A stretch of DNA of 64,000 bases from Paenibacillus sp. KS-LC4. GTDB lineage: Bacteria; Bacillota; Bacilli; Paenibacillales; Paenibacillaceae. The stretch spans positions 5,099,001 through 5,163,000 of the forward strand of contig NZ_CP145905.1 in NCBI RefSeq assembly GCF_036894955.1, given 5' to 3'. Of this stretch, positions 33,467 through 42,722 are shown piece after piece; the stretch's first letter is position 1; the number at the start of each line of letters is the position of its first letter. Under the pieces are notes generated by a model, which did no database searches, was not told where the DNA came from, and worked only from the letters and a program-made list of their open reading frames with translations. Both the position numbers and the translations under genes were made by a program.

Positions 33467-35101
33467 TTACATCATGCCGCCCATTCCGCCCATGCCGCCC
33501 ATATCAGGCATGCCAGCGCCAGCGCCTTTAGGCTCTGGCTTGTCAGCAACAACCGCTTCAGTCGTCAGGAACATAGCTGCAACGGAAGCTGCGTTTTGCA
33601 GCGCGGAGCGTGTAACTTTAGCAGGGTCAACGATACCTGCTTCGAACATGTTAACCCATGCTCCAGTAGCAGCGTTGTAGCCTACGCCGATTGCTTCATT
33701 TTTCAAGCGCTCAACGATAACCGAACCTTCTTGACCCGCGTTCGCAGCGATTGTACGAAGCGGCTCTTCAAGGGAACGAAGCACGATGTTAACGCCTGTT
33801 TGCTCGTCGCCTTCTGCATGAACAGCAGCAACTGCTTTGTATACGTTGATTAGAGCTGTACCACCACCAGATACGATACCTTCTTCAACCGCTGCGCGAG
33901 TCGAGTTCAGGGCATCTTCGATACGAAGCTTGCGCTCTTTCAATTCTGTTTCAGTAGCAGCGCCGACTTTGATAACCGCTACGCCGCCGGACAATTTAGC
34001 CAGACGCTCTTGCAGCTTCTCACGGTCGAAGTCGGAAGTTGTTTCTTCCAGCTGCGTACGGATTTGGCTTACACGAGCCGCGATGTCAGAAGCGTCGCCG
34101 CTGCCGTCAACCACGATTGTGTTTTCTTTAGTTACACGTACTTGACGAGCGGAGCCCAATTGCTCAACCGTAGTCGATTTCAGCTCAAGGCCCAGTTCCT
34201 CAGTGATTACTTGACCACCAGTCAGAGCAGCGATATCTTGCAGCATCGCTTTACGACGGTCGCCGAAGCCTGGTGCTTTAACCGCTACGCAAGTGAATGT
34301 GCCGCGCAGTTTGTTCACAACCAGAGTAGCGTTCGCTTCGCCTTCAACATCTTCTGCAATGATCAGAAGCTGTTTGCCGGATTGAACGACTTTCTCAAGC
34401 ACAGGAAGAATTTCCTGAATGTTTGTAATTTTTTTGTCAGTGATCAGGATATACGGGTTATCCAGAACAGCTTCCATTTTGTCTGTATCAGTAACCATGT
34501 AGTGGGAGATGTATCCACGGTCGAATTGCATACCTTCAACCACTTCAAGCTCCGTTACAAAGCCTTTCGACTCTTCAACGGTAATAACGCCGTCGTTGCC
34601 CACTTTTTCCATAGCTTCTGCAATCAGTTGGCCAACTTCATCGTCAGCGGAAGAAATAGCCGCAACTTGAGCGATGGATTGTTTGCCTTCGATTGGTTTA
34701 GCGATGTTTTGCAGCTCTTCAACTGCAGCTTTAACCGCTTTTTCGATACCTTTGCGGATAACCATTGGGTTAGCGCCAGCTGTTACGTTTTTCAGACCTT
34801 CGCGAATCATCGCTTGAGCCAAAACGGTAGCTGTAGTTGTACCGTCACCGGCAACATCATTTGTTTTTGTTGCTACTTCTTTAACAAGTTGCGCACCCAT
34901 GTTCTCGAATGCATCTTCCAGCTCGATTTCCTTCGCGATGGATACACCATCGTTCGTGATCAACGGGCTGCCGAATTTCTTCTCCAGCACGACGTTGCGG
35001 CCTTTAGGTCCGAGTGTAACTTTTACAGCATTTGCAAGTGCATCAACACCACGCAGCATTGCGCGGCGAGCGTCTTCGCTAAATTTAATTTCCTTTGCCA
35101 T
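33467..35101 (-). CDS. groL: Chaperonin GroEL
   Basis: A 544-residue chaperonin, start at the ATG at 35101 (GGGAGG, 9 nt upstream). The N-terminus AKEIKFSEDARRAMLRGVD, the ATP site VAGDGTTTATVLAQ near residue 87 and the Gly-Met-rich tail ending GGMGGMGGMM are all typical. It folds proteins with GroES. The two genes form an operon behind a CIRCE element. Nothing unusual was seen in the protein. Confidence 0.98.
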   Translation of the reverse strand: MAKEIKFSEDARRAMLRGVDALANAVKVTLGPKGRNVVLEKKFGSPLITNDGVSIAKEIELEDAFENMGAQLVKEVATKTNDVAGDGTTTATVLAQAMIREGLKNVTAGANPMVIRKGIEKAVKAAVEELQNIAKPIEGKQSIAQVAAISSADDEVGQLIAEAMEKVGNDGVITVEESKGFVTELEVVEGMQFDRGYISHYMVTDTDKMEAVLDNPYILITDKKITNIQEILPVLEKVVQSGKQLLIIAEDVEGEANATLVVNKLRGTFTCVAVKAPGFGDRRKAMLQDIAALTGGQVITEELGLELKSTTVEQLGSARQVRVTKENTIVVDGSGDASDIAARVSQIRTQLEETTSDFDREKLQERLAKLSGGVAVIKVGAATETELKERKLRIEDALNSTRAAVEEGIVSGGGTALINVYKAVAAVHAEGDEQTGVNIVLRSLEEPLRTIAANAGQEGSVIVERLKNEAIGVGYNAATGAWVNMFEAGIVDPAKVTRSALQNAASVAAMFLTTEAVVADKPEPKGAGAGMPDMGGMGGMGGMM

Positions 35102-35192
35102 TATCATTTACCTCCCGAAAATATATTCATATAAGTATGCTTAACGGTCTGCACCGTCTCGTTTAAGTCCAGTCAAGCTGTATGTGAGCAGC

Positions 35193-35474
35193 CTATTCAA
35201 AGATCGCGTGAATGTCGCTTTCTTTCATAATCAAATACTCTTTGCCGTCGTATTTGACTTCTGTTCCCGCATATTTGGAGAAAAGAACGCGATCGCCTTC
35301 TTTAACTTCAAGCGCTACGCGAACTCCGTCTTTCAGCGCGCCGCTGCCAACAGCCACCACTTTACCTTCTTGCGGTTTTTCCTTAGCCGAATCTGGCAAA
35401 ACGATACCGCTTGCAGTCGTTTCTTCTTTCGCGATCGCTTCTACTAATACACGTTCACCCAAAGGTCTGATCAT
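35193..35474 (-). CDS. groS: Co-chaperonin GroES
   Basis: A 93-residue GroES with the usual start MIRPLGERVLVEAI, the mobile-loop segment TASGIVLPDSAKEKPQEG and the end KEYLIMKESDIHAIFE. It caps GroEL. The ribosome binding site AAAGGAGG precedes the ATG. It lies 91 bp before groEL and is transcribed from the promoter and CIRCE upstream. Confidence 0.98.
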   Translation of the reverse strand: MIRPLGERVLVEAIAKEETTASGIVLPDSAKEKPQEGKVVAVGSGALKDGVRVALEVKEGDRVLFSKYAGTEVKYDGKEYLIMKESDIHAIFE

Positions 35475-35513
35475 TGAAAATAGCCTCCTTTAAAAATTTG
35501 TCGCTTATTTTTG

Positions 35514-35540
35514 TTAGCACTCATGAGCATGAAGTGCTAA
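35514..35540. promoter_or_regulatory. CIRCE operator (HrcA binding site), one mismatch
   Basis: TTAGCACTC at 35514-35522, 9 bases, then AAGTGCTAA at 35532-35540. The consensus second arm is GAGTGCTAA, so there is one departure (A for G). It lies 40 bp before the groES start codon and downstream of the -10 box, the standard place for HrcA repression. Confidence 0.95.
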
Positions 35541-35551
35541 CAATCATGTTT

Positions 35552-35580
35552 ATCATACTTTTTTTCGTTATTAATTTCAA
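35552..35580 (-). promoter_or_regulatory. Sigma-A promoter of groESL
   Basis: On the minus strand TTGAAA and TATGAT are separated by exactly 17 bp (35575-35580 and 35552-35557). The CIRCE element follows about 12 bp later, overlapping the expected transcription start. Confidence 0.85.
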
Positions 35581-35797
35581 GTGCTTGGGAACGATTTTTG
35601 CAGGAAATTTACATACCATTGGAAAAAAGACCGTTTTATGAAGCCCCTCGCTTCAACTACGCTGCATAAGCAAAGCCCCTCATCCATTGTTGCCGAGCTT
35701 GCTCCAACGTAAACGGTCACCCTCGAAAGTTCGAAGCGCGGCAGAAACTTGACAGCTATACAAAATGTTATTCAAAAAGCAGCTCAAATAAGAGAAA

Positions 35798-35822
35798 GCG
35801 CGCCTGTACTATACAGCCGCGC
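35798..35822 (-). terminator. Terminator of the DUF2264 gene
   Basis: An 11-bp stem with one mismatch (GCGCGCCTGTA / TACAGCCGCGC) and a 3-base loop, followed on the minus strand by TTTCTCTTATTT. Confidence 0.75.
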
Positions 35823-35887
35823 CGCTACCCTTAATCTAGTTGTTGTCGTTTATAATTCCACTAATACTCTTATAGCCTATGATGAGG

Positions 35888-37078
35888 CTACCCCTTCAGA
35901 GCCTGATCAATTGAAAAAACGGCCCCCGACCACGCTTTACGCGCTGTCCAATCCTCAGGCTCGCCGCTCCAGAAGGGATGCTCCGCAGCAAGGCCCAGCG
36001 GCAGAAACACAGCCGCGCATAAATATAGGCTGCCTGTGGAAATATAATGCTCGCCAATATCCGGCTGGCTGCCGCTAAAGCCGATCGTCAGCCAGCCGTC
36101 CTCTGTAAATGTGCCGGGTACAGATAGGCTGCGCCGAATAACCGCAGATAATGCACAGCGTGCCTGCGCGGGAGAAACACTGCCCGGCAGTTCGCCGAGC
36201 AATGCGCTTTGCGCCAAGCTTTGCATGGCGCCGCAGCGGTAAGCAAGCGAGCGACCAAGCGGCGGAAAGGTGCCCTCCGGTGAAATAAGCCGCTCCTGCA
36301 CCTCCGCCCAGCGCTTCGCTCGCTCCTTGATGCTCGCCTGCATCGCATCCCAATCTTCATAGCAGCCTTGAACAGCCGCCACGATGTCCACAAGCATAGG
36401 CTGGATGACAAAGCTGTTGTAATAGTCGAAGTGGAACGATGGTCCGTCGCCATAGGCTCCATCGCCAACATACCACTGCTCATGCTGCTTGAGCGCATAA
36501 TCAATGCGCATCGGGTCCCAATCGCTTTCTCCCATACGGTACAAAGCCGCTTCAATAATGGCGGAGAAAAGCAGCCAGTTCATGGCAAAAGGCTTGCGCG
36601 TGCGCGTTTGCTTGAACGCTTGGATAACCTGCTTCTGCACCTTGGCATCCAGCTTGTCCCAAAGCTCCGTCGGCGCACGCAAAATCGCCTGCGCCAGAAA
36701 CGCCGTATCCACAATGGGCTGGTAGCCTACAGCGAAATTCATATAATCAGGCGACTGCGGATCGCAGCCAGCGGCAATTGCGCCGCGAGACAGCTCGGCA
36801 TATTGCTGGCGCAGCCGCTCCTCCTCTTCGTCTGCCCCGCCGCTGCCTTCAATCCAGGGCGCTATTCCACATAAGAGGCGGCCAAGCGCCTCCAGGTGGG
36901 TCACATCGGAACGATCCTGCCCCGCAGCAGCTTGGATGGGCATCTTTTTTCTCAATTCACGAGCCGCGAGCAGACGCAGCACAGGCTCAGCCATTCGACA
37001 TAGCTCGCTCACCCAATACTTGCGTTCCTCCGCTATCTGCACGCTTTCGCCTGAAGCTGTACCTTTTTCCCGAATCAA
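35888..37078 (-). CDS. DUF2264-domain protein
   Basis: A 396-residue protein of the DUF2264 family, an alpha/alpha-toroid-type fold commonly found in clusters for uronic-acid polysaccharides. Signature segments are YFNAYQP-like VGYQPIVDTAFLAQAILRAP near residue 140, KPFAMNWLLFSAIIEAAL, WYVGDGAYGDGPSFHFDYYNSFVIQPM near residue 230, and the C-terminal IGEHYISTGSLYLC. The start is a TTG at 37078 with AAAGGGG 10 nt upstream. It follows the GH88 gene by 70 bp and is the last gene of the polysaccharide operon. The family's exact function is not settled. Confidence 0.9.
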   Translation of the reverse strand: MIREKGTASGESVQIAEERKYWVSELCRMAEPVLRLLAARELRKKMPIQAAAGQDRSDVTHLEALGRLLCGIAPWIEGSGGADEEEERLRQQYAELSRGAIAAGCDPQSPDYMNFAVGYQPIVDTAFLAQAILRAPTELWDKLDAKVQKQVIQAFKQTRTRKPFAMNWLLFSAIIEAALYRMGESDWDPMRIDYALKQHEQWYVGDGAYGDGPSFHFDYYNSFVIQPMLVDIVAAVQGCYEDWDAMQASIKERAKRWAEVQERLISPEGTFPPLGRSLAYRCGAMQSLAQSALLGELPGSVSPAQARCALSAVIRRSLSVPGTFTEDGWLTIGFSGSQPDIGEHYISTGSLYLCAAVFLPLGLAAEHPFWSGEPEDWTARKAWSGAVFSIDQALKG

Positions 37079-37148
37079 CGCTCGTTCGCCCCTTTCTGTT
37101 TCTTATCTATATCAATCAGAAAACATCCAGCCTCCGTCTAAAGCTTGC

Positions 37149-38297
37149 TTACGACCAAAAGCTAGAATGGCCGCGCAGCTTGGACAACCCTTCTGCAAAG
37201 AAATAATCGCCGTAGATGAGCGGGACGTCGAGATTTTTGCGCTCGGGGTAGTGGCTTGTTCCATGCAGCACCAGCCCTTCCTCCTGTGCGTCGTCCTCCC
37301 ATGCGCCATAGTTGTCGTAAAGCGATTTTAAAATCCGCTCCCCAGCACTGCGATACAACTCACGCTCAACCTCTGGCACCGCATCCGCAATCGCCAGCAA
37401 GCCGCAAGCCGCGCAAGCGCCTGCAGATGAATCACGGTATGGCTCCACGCCTTCCGGCAGCCGGAAATCCCAATGCGGTACGGAATCCTCCGGCAAATTC
37501 GCCAGGAAAAAATGGGCCGCGCGCTTCGCCGCATCCAAATATCGCTGCTCGCCGCTATGGGCATAGCTGAGCGCCATCCCATAAATCGCCCAGGACGCGC
37601 CCCTCGACCAAGCCGATTCAGGTGCAAAACCCTGCCCGCCATGCTTTGCGGCTACTTCACCGCTTTGCGGATCAAACTCTACGATATGATAAACCGAGCC
37701 ATCCGGCCGAATAAAATGCTCCAGCACCGTATCGGCATGCGCCATCGCTAGATGCTTGTAACGCGGGTCCTCCGTCGTGCGCGAGGCCCAGTAGAGCAGC
37801 GGCAAATTCATCATGCAATCAATAATAGCCAGCCCGTCATTGCGCTCTCCTTCCCGCCAAGGATTCCAAGCCCGAATATAACGACCTTGAATATTGAAGC
37901 GGCCGCATAGCAGGTTGGCTGCAAGCAGCGCCCGCCTCCGCGAGTCCTCCTCCCCCAGCAGCTTATAGCGTGCCACACTAGTCAGCGTCCACATGAAGCC
38001 GATATCATGGTCAAGCCGGTCATAGCCCATAATTACCTCATCGAGCTTAAGCTCACAGGCTTCGGCAAGCTCTTTGTAGCGCTCTGTACGCGAATGCTCA
38101 TCTTGATAGAGCAGCCATAGCAGCCCTGGCCAAAATCCCGCCGTCCACCAATGTGCCGGCTCCAGCACATATGCTCCATTCACACTGGCATGTGGAAATT
38201 GCGAGCCGATTCGACCGCTGGTACGTCCAATCTTCTGATTCACCTTGTTCCATGCTTCATTCACCCATTCTAACTGCACCTGCTTCTGCACTGTCAT
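37149..38297 (-). CDS. Glycoside hydrolase family 88 (unsaturated glucuronyl hydrolase)
   Basis: A 382-residue GH88/GH105-type enzyme that removes unsaturated uronic acid from lyase products. It has the six-helical-hairpin layout with the HDIGFMWTLTSVARY segment carrying the catalytic aspartate near residue 100, RAWNPWREGERNDGLAIIDCMMN near residue 155, and the FAPESAWSRGASWAIYGMALSY hallmark near residue 225. No signal peptide, so it acts in the cytoplasm on imported oligosaccharides. It follows the heparinase-like lyase gene, so lyase product and substrate agree. Confidence 0.95.
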   Translation of the reverse strand: MTVQKQVQLEWVNEAWNKVNQKIGRTSGRIGSQFPHASVNGAYVLEPAHWWTAGFWPGLLWLLYQDEHSRTERYKELAEACELKLDEVIMGYDRLDHDIGFMWTLTSVARYKLLGEEDSRRRALLAANLLCGRFNIQGRYIRAWNPWREGERNDGLAIIDCMMNLPLLYWASRTTEDPRYKHLAMAHADTVLEHFIRPDGSVYHIVEFDPQSGEVAAKHGGQGFAPESAWSRGASWAIYGMALSYAHSGEQRYLDAAKRAAHFFLANLPEDSVPHWDFRLPEGVEPYRDSSAGACAACGLLAIADAVPEVERELYRSAGERILKSLYDNYGAWEDDAQEEGLVLHGTSHYPERKNLDVPLIYGDYFFAEGLSKLRGHSSFWS

Positions 38298-38372
38298 TGC
38301 TTTGCTCCCCTTTTCTTCGACGCATTGATAACACTTTATTGGCGCTTTTGTTCCCTTTTTTAGCTATTTCAC

Positions 38373-40658
38373 CTATTGCTCGAAGCGAAAAACAAAATCA
38401 CTTTCCACCGTCATAGCTCCCGTCTCCAAATGATGAAAATCCAGCGTATACCAGTGCCGTTCACGCCCAAAATGATCCCTATCGCTCCGCTGCGTCACCA
38501 CTGGCTTCCACTGCTGCGCATCAAACGCAATCGTCAGCCTCTTGCGTCCCTGCAAAACCACGACACCGTCGGCCTCCCCGGCCTCCGGCATCCGCCGCAC
38601 AACGAAGCGCTCGATAATCTCGCGCCCGCCGTCCACTTCCTCCCGAAGCCGATACCGGCTTCGGATCGTCAGCACAGGCAGCGCACCCTTCTTGCTCCAC
38701 TCGAAGCGCCGCCTCAGCCCAACAAGGCCCGCTTCCTCGCCGTACGCGGCCTGCATTGCAAGCTCCAGCACGTCTAGCTCCGCGCTGGTCGCCGCCTGCA
38801 CAACCTCGGCGCGCGCGTCCGCTCCCTCTCGCTGGCGCGCGCCGCCAATGATCGGCACGGAATGTCCGTGCGAGCCGTTGCACCAAAGCGCATACCGCTG
38901 CGGGCCAAAATAATCCGCCGTATACTCCCCGCTGCCCAAATCCGCCAAATAGGCTTCTCCGTCCGCATGAAGCACAAACTGCCCAACATCATTATGATTG
39001 TGCGGCTCCGCATTATGACCGCCTTTGGCGGCAAAGCTATATGTAGCGCCATCCTCCGCGACATAACGGGACAGCAGCCACTGCACATTTTCCAAATAAT
39101 GCGATTCTGTCGGCCATAGAGCTGCTTCAGCAGCTTTTACAAGCTGCCTCTCCGTACTTGCCTCTTCTTTTTGAGGTCCTTCTTCCCTGAACTCTTCCCT
39201 GATCTTTTTACTGGTCTCTTTCCTGAACTCTCGTCGGTTCTCTTCCGGCTCCTCTTGCTGTCGCTCTTCCAGAGCCTCGTTCCGTCCCACTTCCAGCTCC
39301 TCTTGCTGTCGCTCTTCCAGAGTCTCTTTCCGTCGCACTTGCAACTCCTCTTGCTGTCGCTCTTCCAGAGTCTCTTTCCGTCGCACTTGCAGTGCCTCTT
39401 GCTGTCGCTCTTGCCGTGCCGCATCCTCCAAATCGTTCACAGAGCCGCTTCCTGCGCCATCCGTCCACCAAAGCAAATTCCGCACCGCAGGCGCCCACCT
39501 TGCGCAATGATCCCCTGTATAAGCGTCACGCAGACTCGCATGCGGCAAAGCAACAGACGGAAACTCCTGATGAAGATAGCAGCTCAGCCCCATGAAGATG
39601 CCGCTTTCAGAAGGCGCATCCGAAAAATTCACAATGCTGCGTCCTCCTGTAAAGCACTTCTGCTGAAACATCGCGATTTCTTGCACTTTTGCGCTGCGGA
39701 ATAGATCAATGACTCCCTCCGTTGCCGCCTTAAGCAGCTGTGCAAAATAAACATAAAAGCCGTAGCCATATTGCCAATACGAATACCCTTCCGCACACGC
39801 TCCGTCATCGCCATAGCCGTCCAAATAACAATCCATTGCGACTATCGTGCGGGATATCACGGCCTCCAGCCGCTTTTGATCATCCATCAAATGCAGCGCC
39901 GCCGCCCCAATCGAGCCGGCACATACCGCCGCCCAATTATGCTCCGCGCTCTCCCAAAAATAAGGCCCCTCGGTCAAAAATGGCTGAAACAGCCGTCTTT
40001 CCACTTCCTCATGAATACGCTGGTGCAGCTCCTCTGGCAGCCGCGAGCCCAGCAGAACGCTGATTTCACTGAGCGCAAAGCCCGTCTCCGCAGCGAACAA
40101 ATCAATGGGCGTCTGCTGCTCTGACCCGCCAAGATGCGCAGGCAGGCACCACGTCCGCTCCTCGCAGATCGACCAAAGCGCAGCCAGCAGCGCCTCCAAA
40201 TAGGACGGCTCCTCCTGCTCAAGCAGCGCCATAAGAGCGAAAGAATTAAGCCGCCGCCTTTTTTGAAAATAAACCCGTTCATATGGCAGCCGTTCACCTG
40301 TCTCCTTGTACATGCGAAACAGGGCTTCGCTCAGTTCCGGCTCAACGCTCGCCAATTGGCGCTGTGCCTCGGCGCGAATCTCCTCAACTAACGGACGCTG
40401 CATCTCGGATCGACGCAGCTCGCCATACCATTCATAGCTTAGTTGTCCCTCAGGCAGCTTCACTCTATTAACTAGAAGCGCCAGTCCCCTTCGACGCTCT
40501 CGCGGCAAATGCAGCTGTCCCAAAAAACGCTCTGCAAGGCGCCTGTGCAACGGTGCTTGCTCTTGCTCTTGCTCTTGCTCTTGCTCTTGCTCTTGCTCTT
40601 GCTCTTGCTCTTGCTCTTGCTCTTGCTCTTGCTCTTGCTCTTGCTCTTGCCTCTCCAC
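38373..40658 (-). CDS. Heparinase II/III-family lyase with repeat-derived insert
   Basis: About 761 residues. The protein begins with a Glu-Gln repeat tract from the 6-bp DNA repeat, then an alpha/alpha toroid (about residues 90-400), an internal repeat-rich charged insert (about 405-495, EERQQEELQVRRKETL and similar units), and a heparinase II/III-like C-terminal beta domain (YLADLGSGEYTADYFGPQRY, GAMTVESDFVFRFEQ). The DVGQFVLHADGEAYLADLG and the HNAEPHNHNDVGQFV segments fit the lyase family. It has no signal peptide, so it probably acts on imported oligosaccharide. The start is a GTG at 40658 (GGAGG 10 nt upstream) or at 40667; both are possible. The insert is odd for the family. Confidence 0.85.
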   Translation of the reverse strand: MERQEQEQEQEQEQEQEQEQEQEQEQEQEQEQEQAPLHRRLAERFLGQLHLPRERRRGLALLVNRVKLPEGQLSYEWYGELRRSEMQRPLVEEIRAEAQRQLASVEPELSEALFRMYKETGERLPYERVYFQKRRRLNSFALMALLEQEEPSYLEALLAALWSICEERTWCLPAHLGGSEQQTPIDLFAAETGFALSEISVLLGSRLPEELHQRIHEEVERRLFQPFLTEGPYFWESAEHNWAAVCAGSIGAAALHLMDDQKRLEAVISRTIVAMDCYLDGYGDDGACAEGYSYWQYGYGFYVYFAQLLKAATEGVIDLFRSAKVQEIAMFQQKCFTGGRSIVNFSDAPSESGIFMGLSCYLHQEFPSVALPHASLRDAYTGDHCARWAPAVRNLLWWTDGAGSGSVNDLEDAARQERQQEALQVRRKETLEERQQEELQVRRKETLEERQQEELEVGRNEALEERQQEEPEENRREFRKETSKKIREEFREEGPQKEEASTERQLVKAAEAALWPTESHYLENVQWLLSRYVAEDGATYSFAAKGGHNAEPHNHNDVGQFVLHADGEAYLADLGSGEYTADYFGPQRYALWCNGSHGHSVPIIGGARQREGADARAEVVQAATSAELDVLELAMQAAYGEEAGLVGLRRRFEWSKKGALPVLTIRSRYRLREEVDGGREIIERFVVRRMPEAGEADGVVVLQGRKRLTIAFDAQQWKPVVTQRSDRDHFGRERHWYTLDFHHLETGAMTVESDFVFRFEQ
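39252..39410 (-). repeat. 48-bp tandem repeat, 3.3 copies, in the lyase gene
   Basis: Units starting at 39252, 39300, 39348 and 39396 (the last partial) begin CTCTTGCTGTCGCTCTTCCA on the plus strand and are 48 bp apart, so each adds 16 residues in frame. They encode the charged Glu/Gln/Arg insert in the heparinase-like protein. Confidence 0.9.
40557..40650 (-). repeat. Hexanucleotide repeat (TTGCTC), 15 copies, in the lyase gene
   Basis: Fifteen perfect TTGCTC units plus a partial unit (plus strand), encoding alternating Glu and Gln on the minus strand. Copy changes keep the reading frame, so the number of EQ residues should vary between isolates. Confidence 0.95.
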
Positions 40659-40727
40659 CTTCTCCACTCCTCCCTACATATGCTTAACAAATCTCTTATC
40701 TTTTCTTCTTGTCCTTCTATCTTCATT

Positions 40728-40762
40728 CTTTAATCTTTAATCTTTAATCTTTAATCTTTAAT
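40728..40762 (-). repeat. Heptanucleotide repeat (CTTTAAT), 5 copies, in the lyase leader
   Basis: Five perfect CTTTAAT units at a spacing of 7 bp, 70-104 bp upstream of the lyase start codon. Repeat number changes could alter leader length. Confidence 0.9.
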
Positions 40763-41075
40763 CTCCATGCTTCATGCTTTATTCATCGTTCTTCATTCTT
40801 CCTTCTTCGTCCTTCGTCATTCATTCTTCGTTCTTCGTTCTTCATTCTTCGTTCTTCATTCTTCGTTCTTCGTTCTTCATTCTTCGTTCTTCGTTCATCG
40901 TTCTTCATTCTTCCTTCTTCGTCCTTCGTCATTCATTCTTCGTTCATCGTTCTTCATTTTCCCAATCATTCTACTCTTTGACCGATCTTCCTCTATTCCC
41001 TATCCATCCTGGCATCTTTATACCACGTTCCTGCCTAATATTTAAAATATCTATCCACACCAGCCATGATATCGC
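40763..41075 (-). repeat. Pyrimidine-rich repeated leader between YesN and the lyase gene
   Basis: On the plus strand this is nearly pure C/T with repeated TTCTTCATTC and TTCGTTC words. A 52-bp block at 40782-40833 recurs at 40894-40945. On the transcribed (minus) strand it is a polypurine GAACGAA-type leader. No gene was found, and short frames here are artefacts of the repeats. Confidence 0.85.
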
Positions 41076-42722
41076 TTACAATCGTTTCTGCCCTCTCCGG
41101 TACTCCACAGGAGTCACACCCGTACATGACTTAAACAGCTTTATAAAATAGCTCTGGTTATCGTAGCCCAGCGTCTCGCATATTTTGCCGACGGGCGAGC
41201 CGGTTTGATCGAGCAGTTCCTTGGCCCGGTGCATTTTCATCCTGATTACATATTCGATAAAGGTCTCGCCCATTTCCTTCTTGAACAGGCGGCTGAAATA
41301 GCTGGGGTTCATAAACAGCTGCTCCGCCACCTCGTCAAGGCTGATCTTTTTGTCCAGATGCTGCGATACATATTCGCAAGCATCAATAACCTCAGCACGT
41401 TTACTGCCGCTCACGCCATTCTCGGAGGCCGTTATCGCTGACAAGCAGTGGGCGATCAGCCAAGCCTGAAGCTCGGCGAGGCTGCCGAGCTCCCACACCT
41501 CATGATGGCTGACGTCAATGGAGCTCGCTGAGCGGGTATGCTGCATCAATTGCAGCTTGAGCTTTACGTCCAGCAGCAGCTTAAACACCCAATCCTTCAC
41601 CTGCTCAGGCGGCAGCCTCCGCTGCTCCGCAAGCGACAGCCACTGGCGCACCAGTCCCTCTGCCGCGTCGCGCTTATGGCCCAGCAGCGCCTCCCGCAGC
41701 AGCTCGGCCGCCTCGCCAAAGCCTTCCAGCAGCGGATTGTCGCTGCCTGCCTTGGCGAGCTGCGCGGACTTCCCCGCGCCTGCCTTCACAATAGAGCCAG
41801 GCGCGCGGTAGAAACGCGCCTCCGCCCCGGAAAGCAGCTCCGCCATCGCTTCCCGCAAGCGCAAGGGATCGCCTCCGCTAGCGCCAATCAGAAAGGACAT
41901 CGTCAGCTTCAGCGAGCTTTTGAGCGTCCGCTGCACCTCCGCAAGCAGCAGCTTCACCTCGTCGAAGCCGTTTATTTTCAAGCCCTGCGGGCATACCTGC
42001 ATAATAAAGGATTCCTGCGGGCTGTAGACAAAATGGGCAGCAGGGCGCCCCCTCTCCCGGCTTGCCATTATCTCACGGGTGACATTGTCCACGACAAAAC
42101 GCAGCATCTCTTCGGAGCGAAAGCGCTGAAGCGCCTGCGGATAATCGTCGATGATGCCCAGCACCGGAATAACGAGCTCGCCTGCTCCGAATGGAAGGCC
42201 AAATGCTCCCAGCTCCTGCTGCCATTTGACGGGATCTAGCATTGGCTGATGAAGCGTCGCCCGAATAAACTGCTCCTTCAGCAGCGCCTTGTTGCGATCA
42301 ACCATATTCTCCTTGCGGAGCTGCTCCATATGCAAATCCTTCGTCTCATTCAGCTCTGACTGAAATTGCAGCAGCAGCTTGCGTATATCCGAAGGATCAA
42401 GCGCATCCTTGAGCAAATAATCCTGCACCTTCAGCTTGAGCGCCTGCTGCGCATAGCTGAACTCGTCATGGCAGGACAGCACCGCTACGCACAGCTCCGG
42501 CTTGTACGCCTTAAGCCTGCGAATAAGCTCCAGCCCGTCCATGCGAGGCATCCCGATATCTGTAATCAAAATATCCGGCATTTCCTCCAGCGCTGCTGCC
42601 AGCGCGACCTCGCCATTCTCATGCATGCCGATTAGCTGAAACCCCAGCTCCTCCCACTCAATGGCAAAAGCCAGCAGATCCAGCACCGGGTAATCATCAT
42701 CGACCAGCATCACCTTAACCAT
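41076..42722 (-). CDS. YesN-type response regulator with AraC DNA-binding domain
   Basis: A 548-residue regulator. The N-terminal receiver domain (about 1-120) has VMLVDDDYP, the phospho-acceptor in DILITDIGMPRMDG and the conserved lysine region VQDYLLKDAL. The C-terminal AraC domain (about 445-548) has SLDEVAEQLFMNPSYFSRLFKKEMG and KICETLGYDNQSYFIKLFKSCTG. The centre is a coiled helical linker. It starts 8 bp inside the histidine kinase gene and is the partner of that kinase. It probably activates the ABC transporter and lyase genes in response to an extracellular sugar signal. Confidence 0.93.
   Translation of the reverse strand: MVKVMLVDDDYPVLDLLAFAIEWEELGFQLIGMHENGEVALAAALEEMPDILITDIGMPRMDGLELIRRLKAYKPELCVAVLSCHDEFSYAQQALKLKVQDYLLKDALDPSDIRKLLLQFQSELNETKDLHMEQLRKENMVDRNKALLKEQFIRATLHQPMLDPVKWQQELGAFGLPFGAGELVIPVLGIIDDYPQALQRFRSEEMLRFVVDNVTREIMASRERGRPAAHFVYSPQESFIMQVCPQGLKINGFDEVKLLLAEVQRTLKSSLKLTMSFLIGASGGDPLRLREAMAELLSGAEARFYRAPGSIVKAGAGKSAQLAKAGSDNPLLEGFGEAAELLREALLGHKRDAAEGLVRQWLSLAEQRRLPPEQVKDWVFKLLLDVKLKLQLMQHTRSASSIDVSHHEVWELGSLAELQAWLIAHCLSAITASENGVSGSKRAEVIDACEYVSQHLDKKISLDEVAEQLFMNPSYFSRLFKKEMGETFIEYVIRMKMHRAKELLDQTGSPVGKICETLGYDNQSYFIKLFKSCTGVTPVEYRRGQKRL

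Noticed and set aside
34010..35134. A 374-codon open frame on the plus strand opposite groEL
   Set aside because: It is antisense to groEL, Ser/Phe/Cys-rich with no recognisable domain or ribosome binding site; a shadow of a codon-biased gene.
40472..40733. Lys-Ser and Leu-Leu repeat frames over the TTGCTC repeat
   Set aside because: Alternate-frame readings of the hexanucleotide repeat; the Glu-Gln frame continues into the lyase domain.
40763..41045. Phe/Ser-rich frames on the plus strand (HSSFFVLRHSFFV type)
   Set aside because: They are translations of the TTC-rich repeat tract, without domain or start signals.
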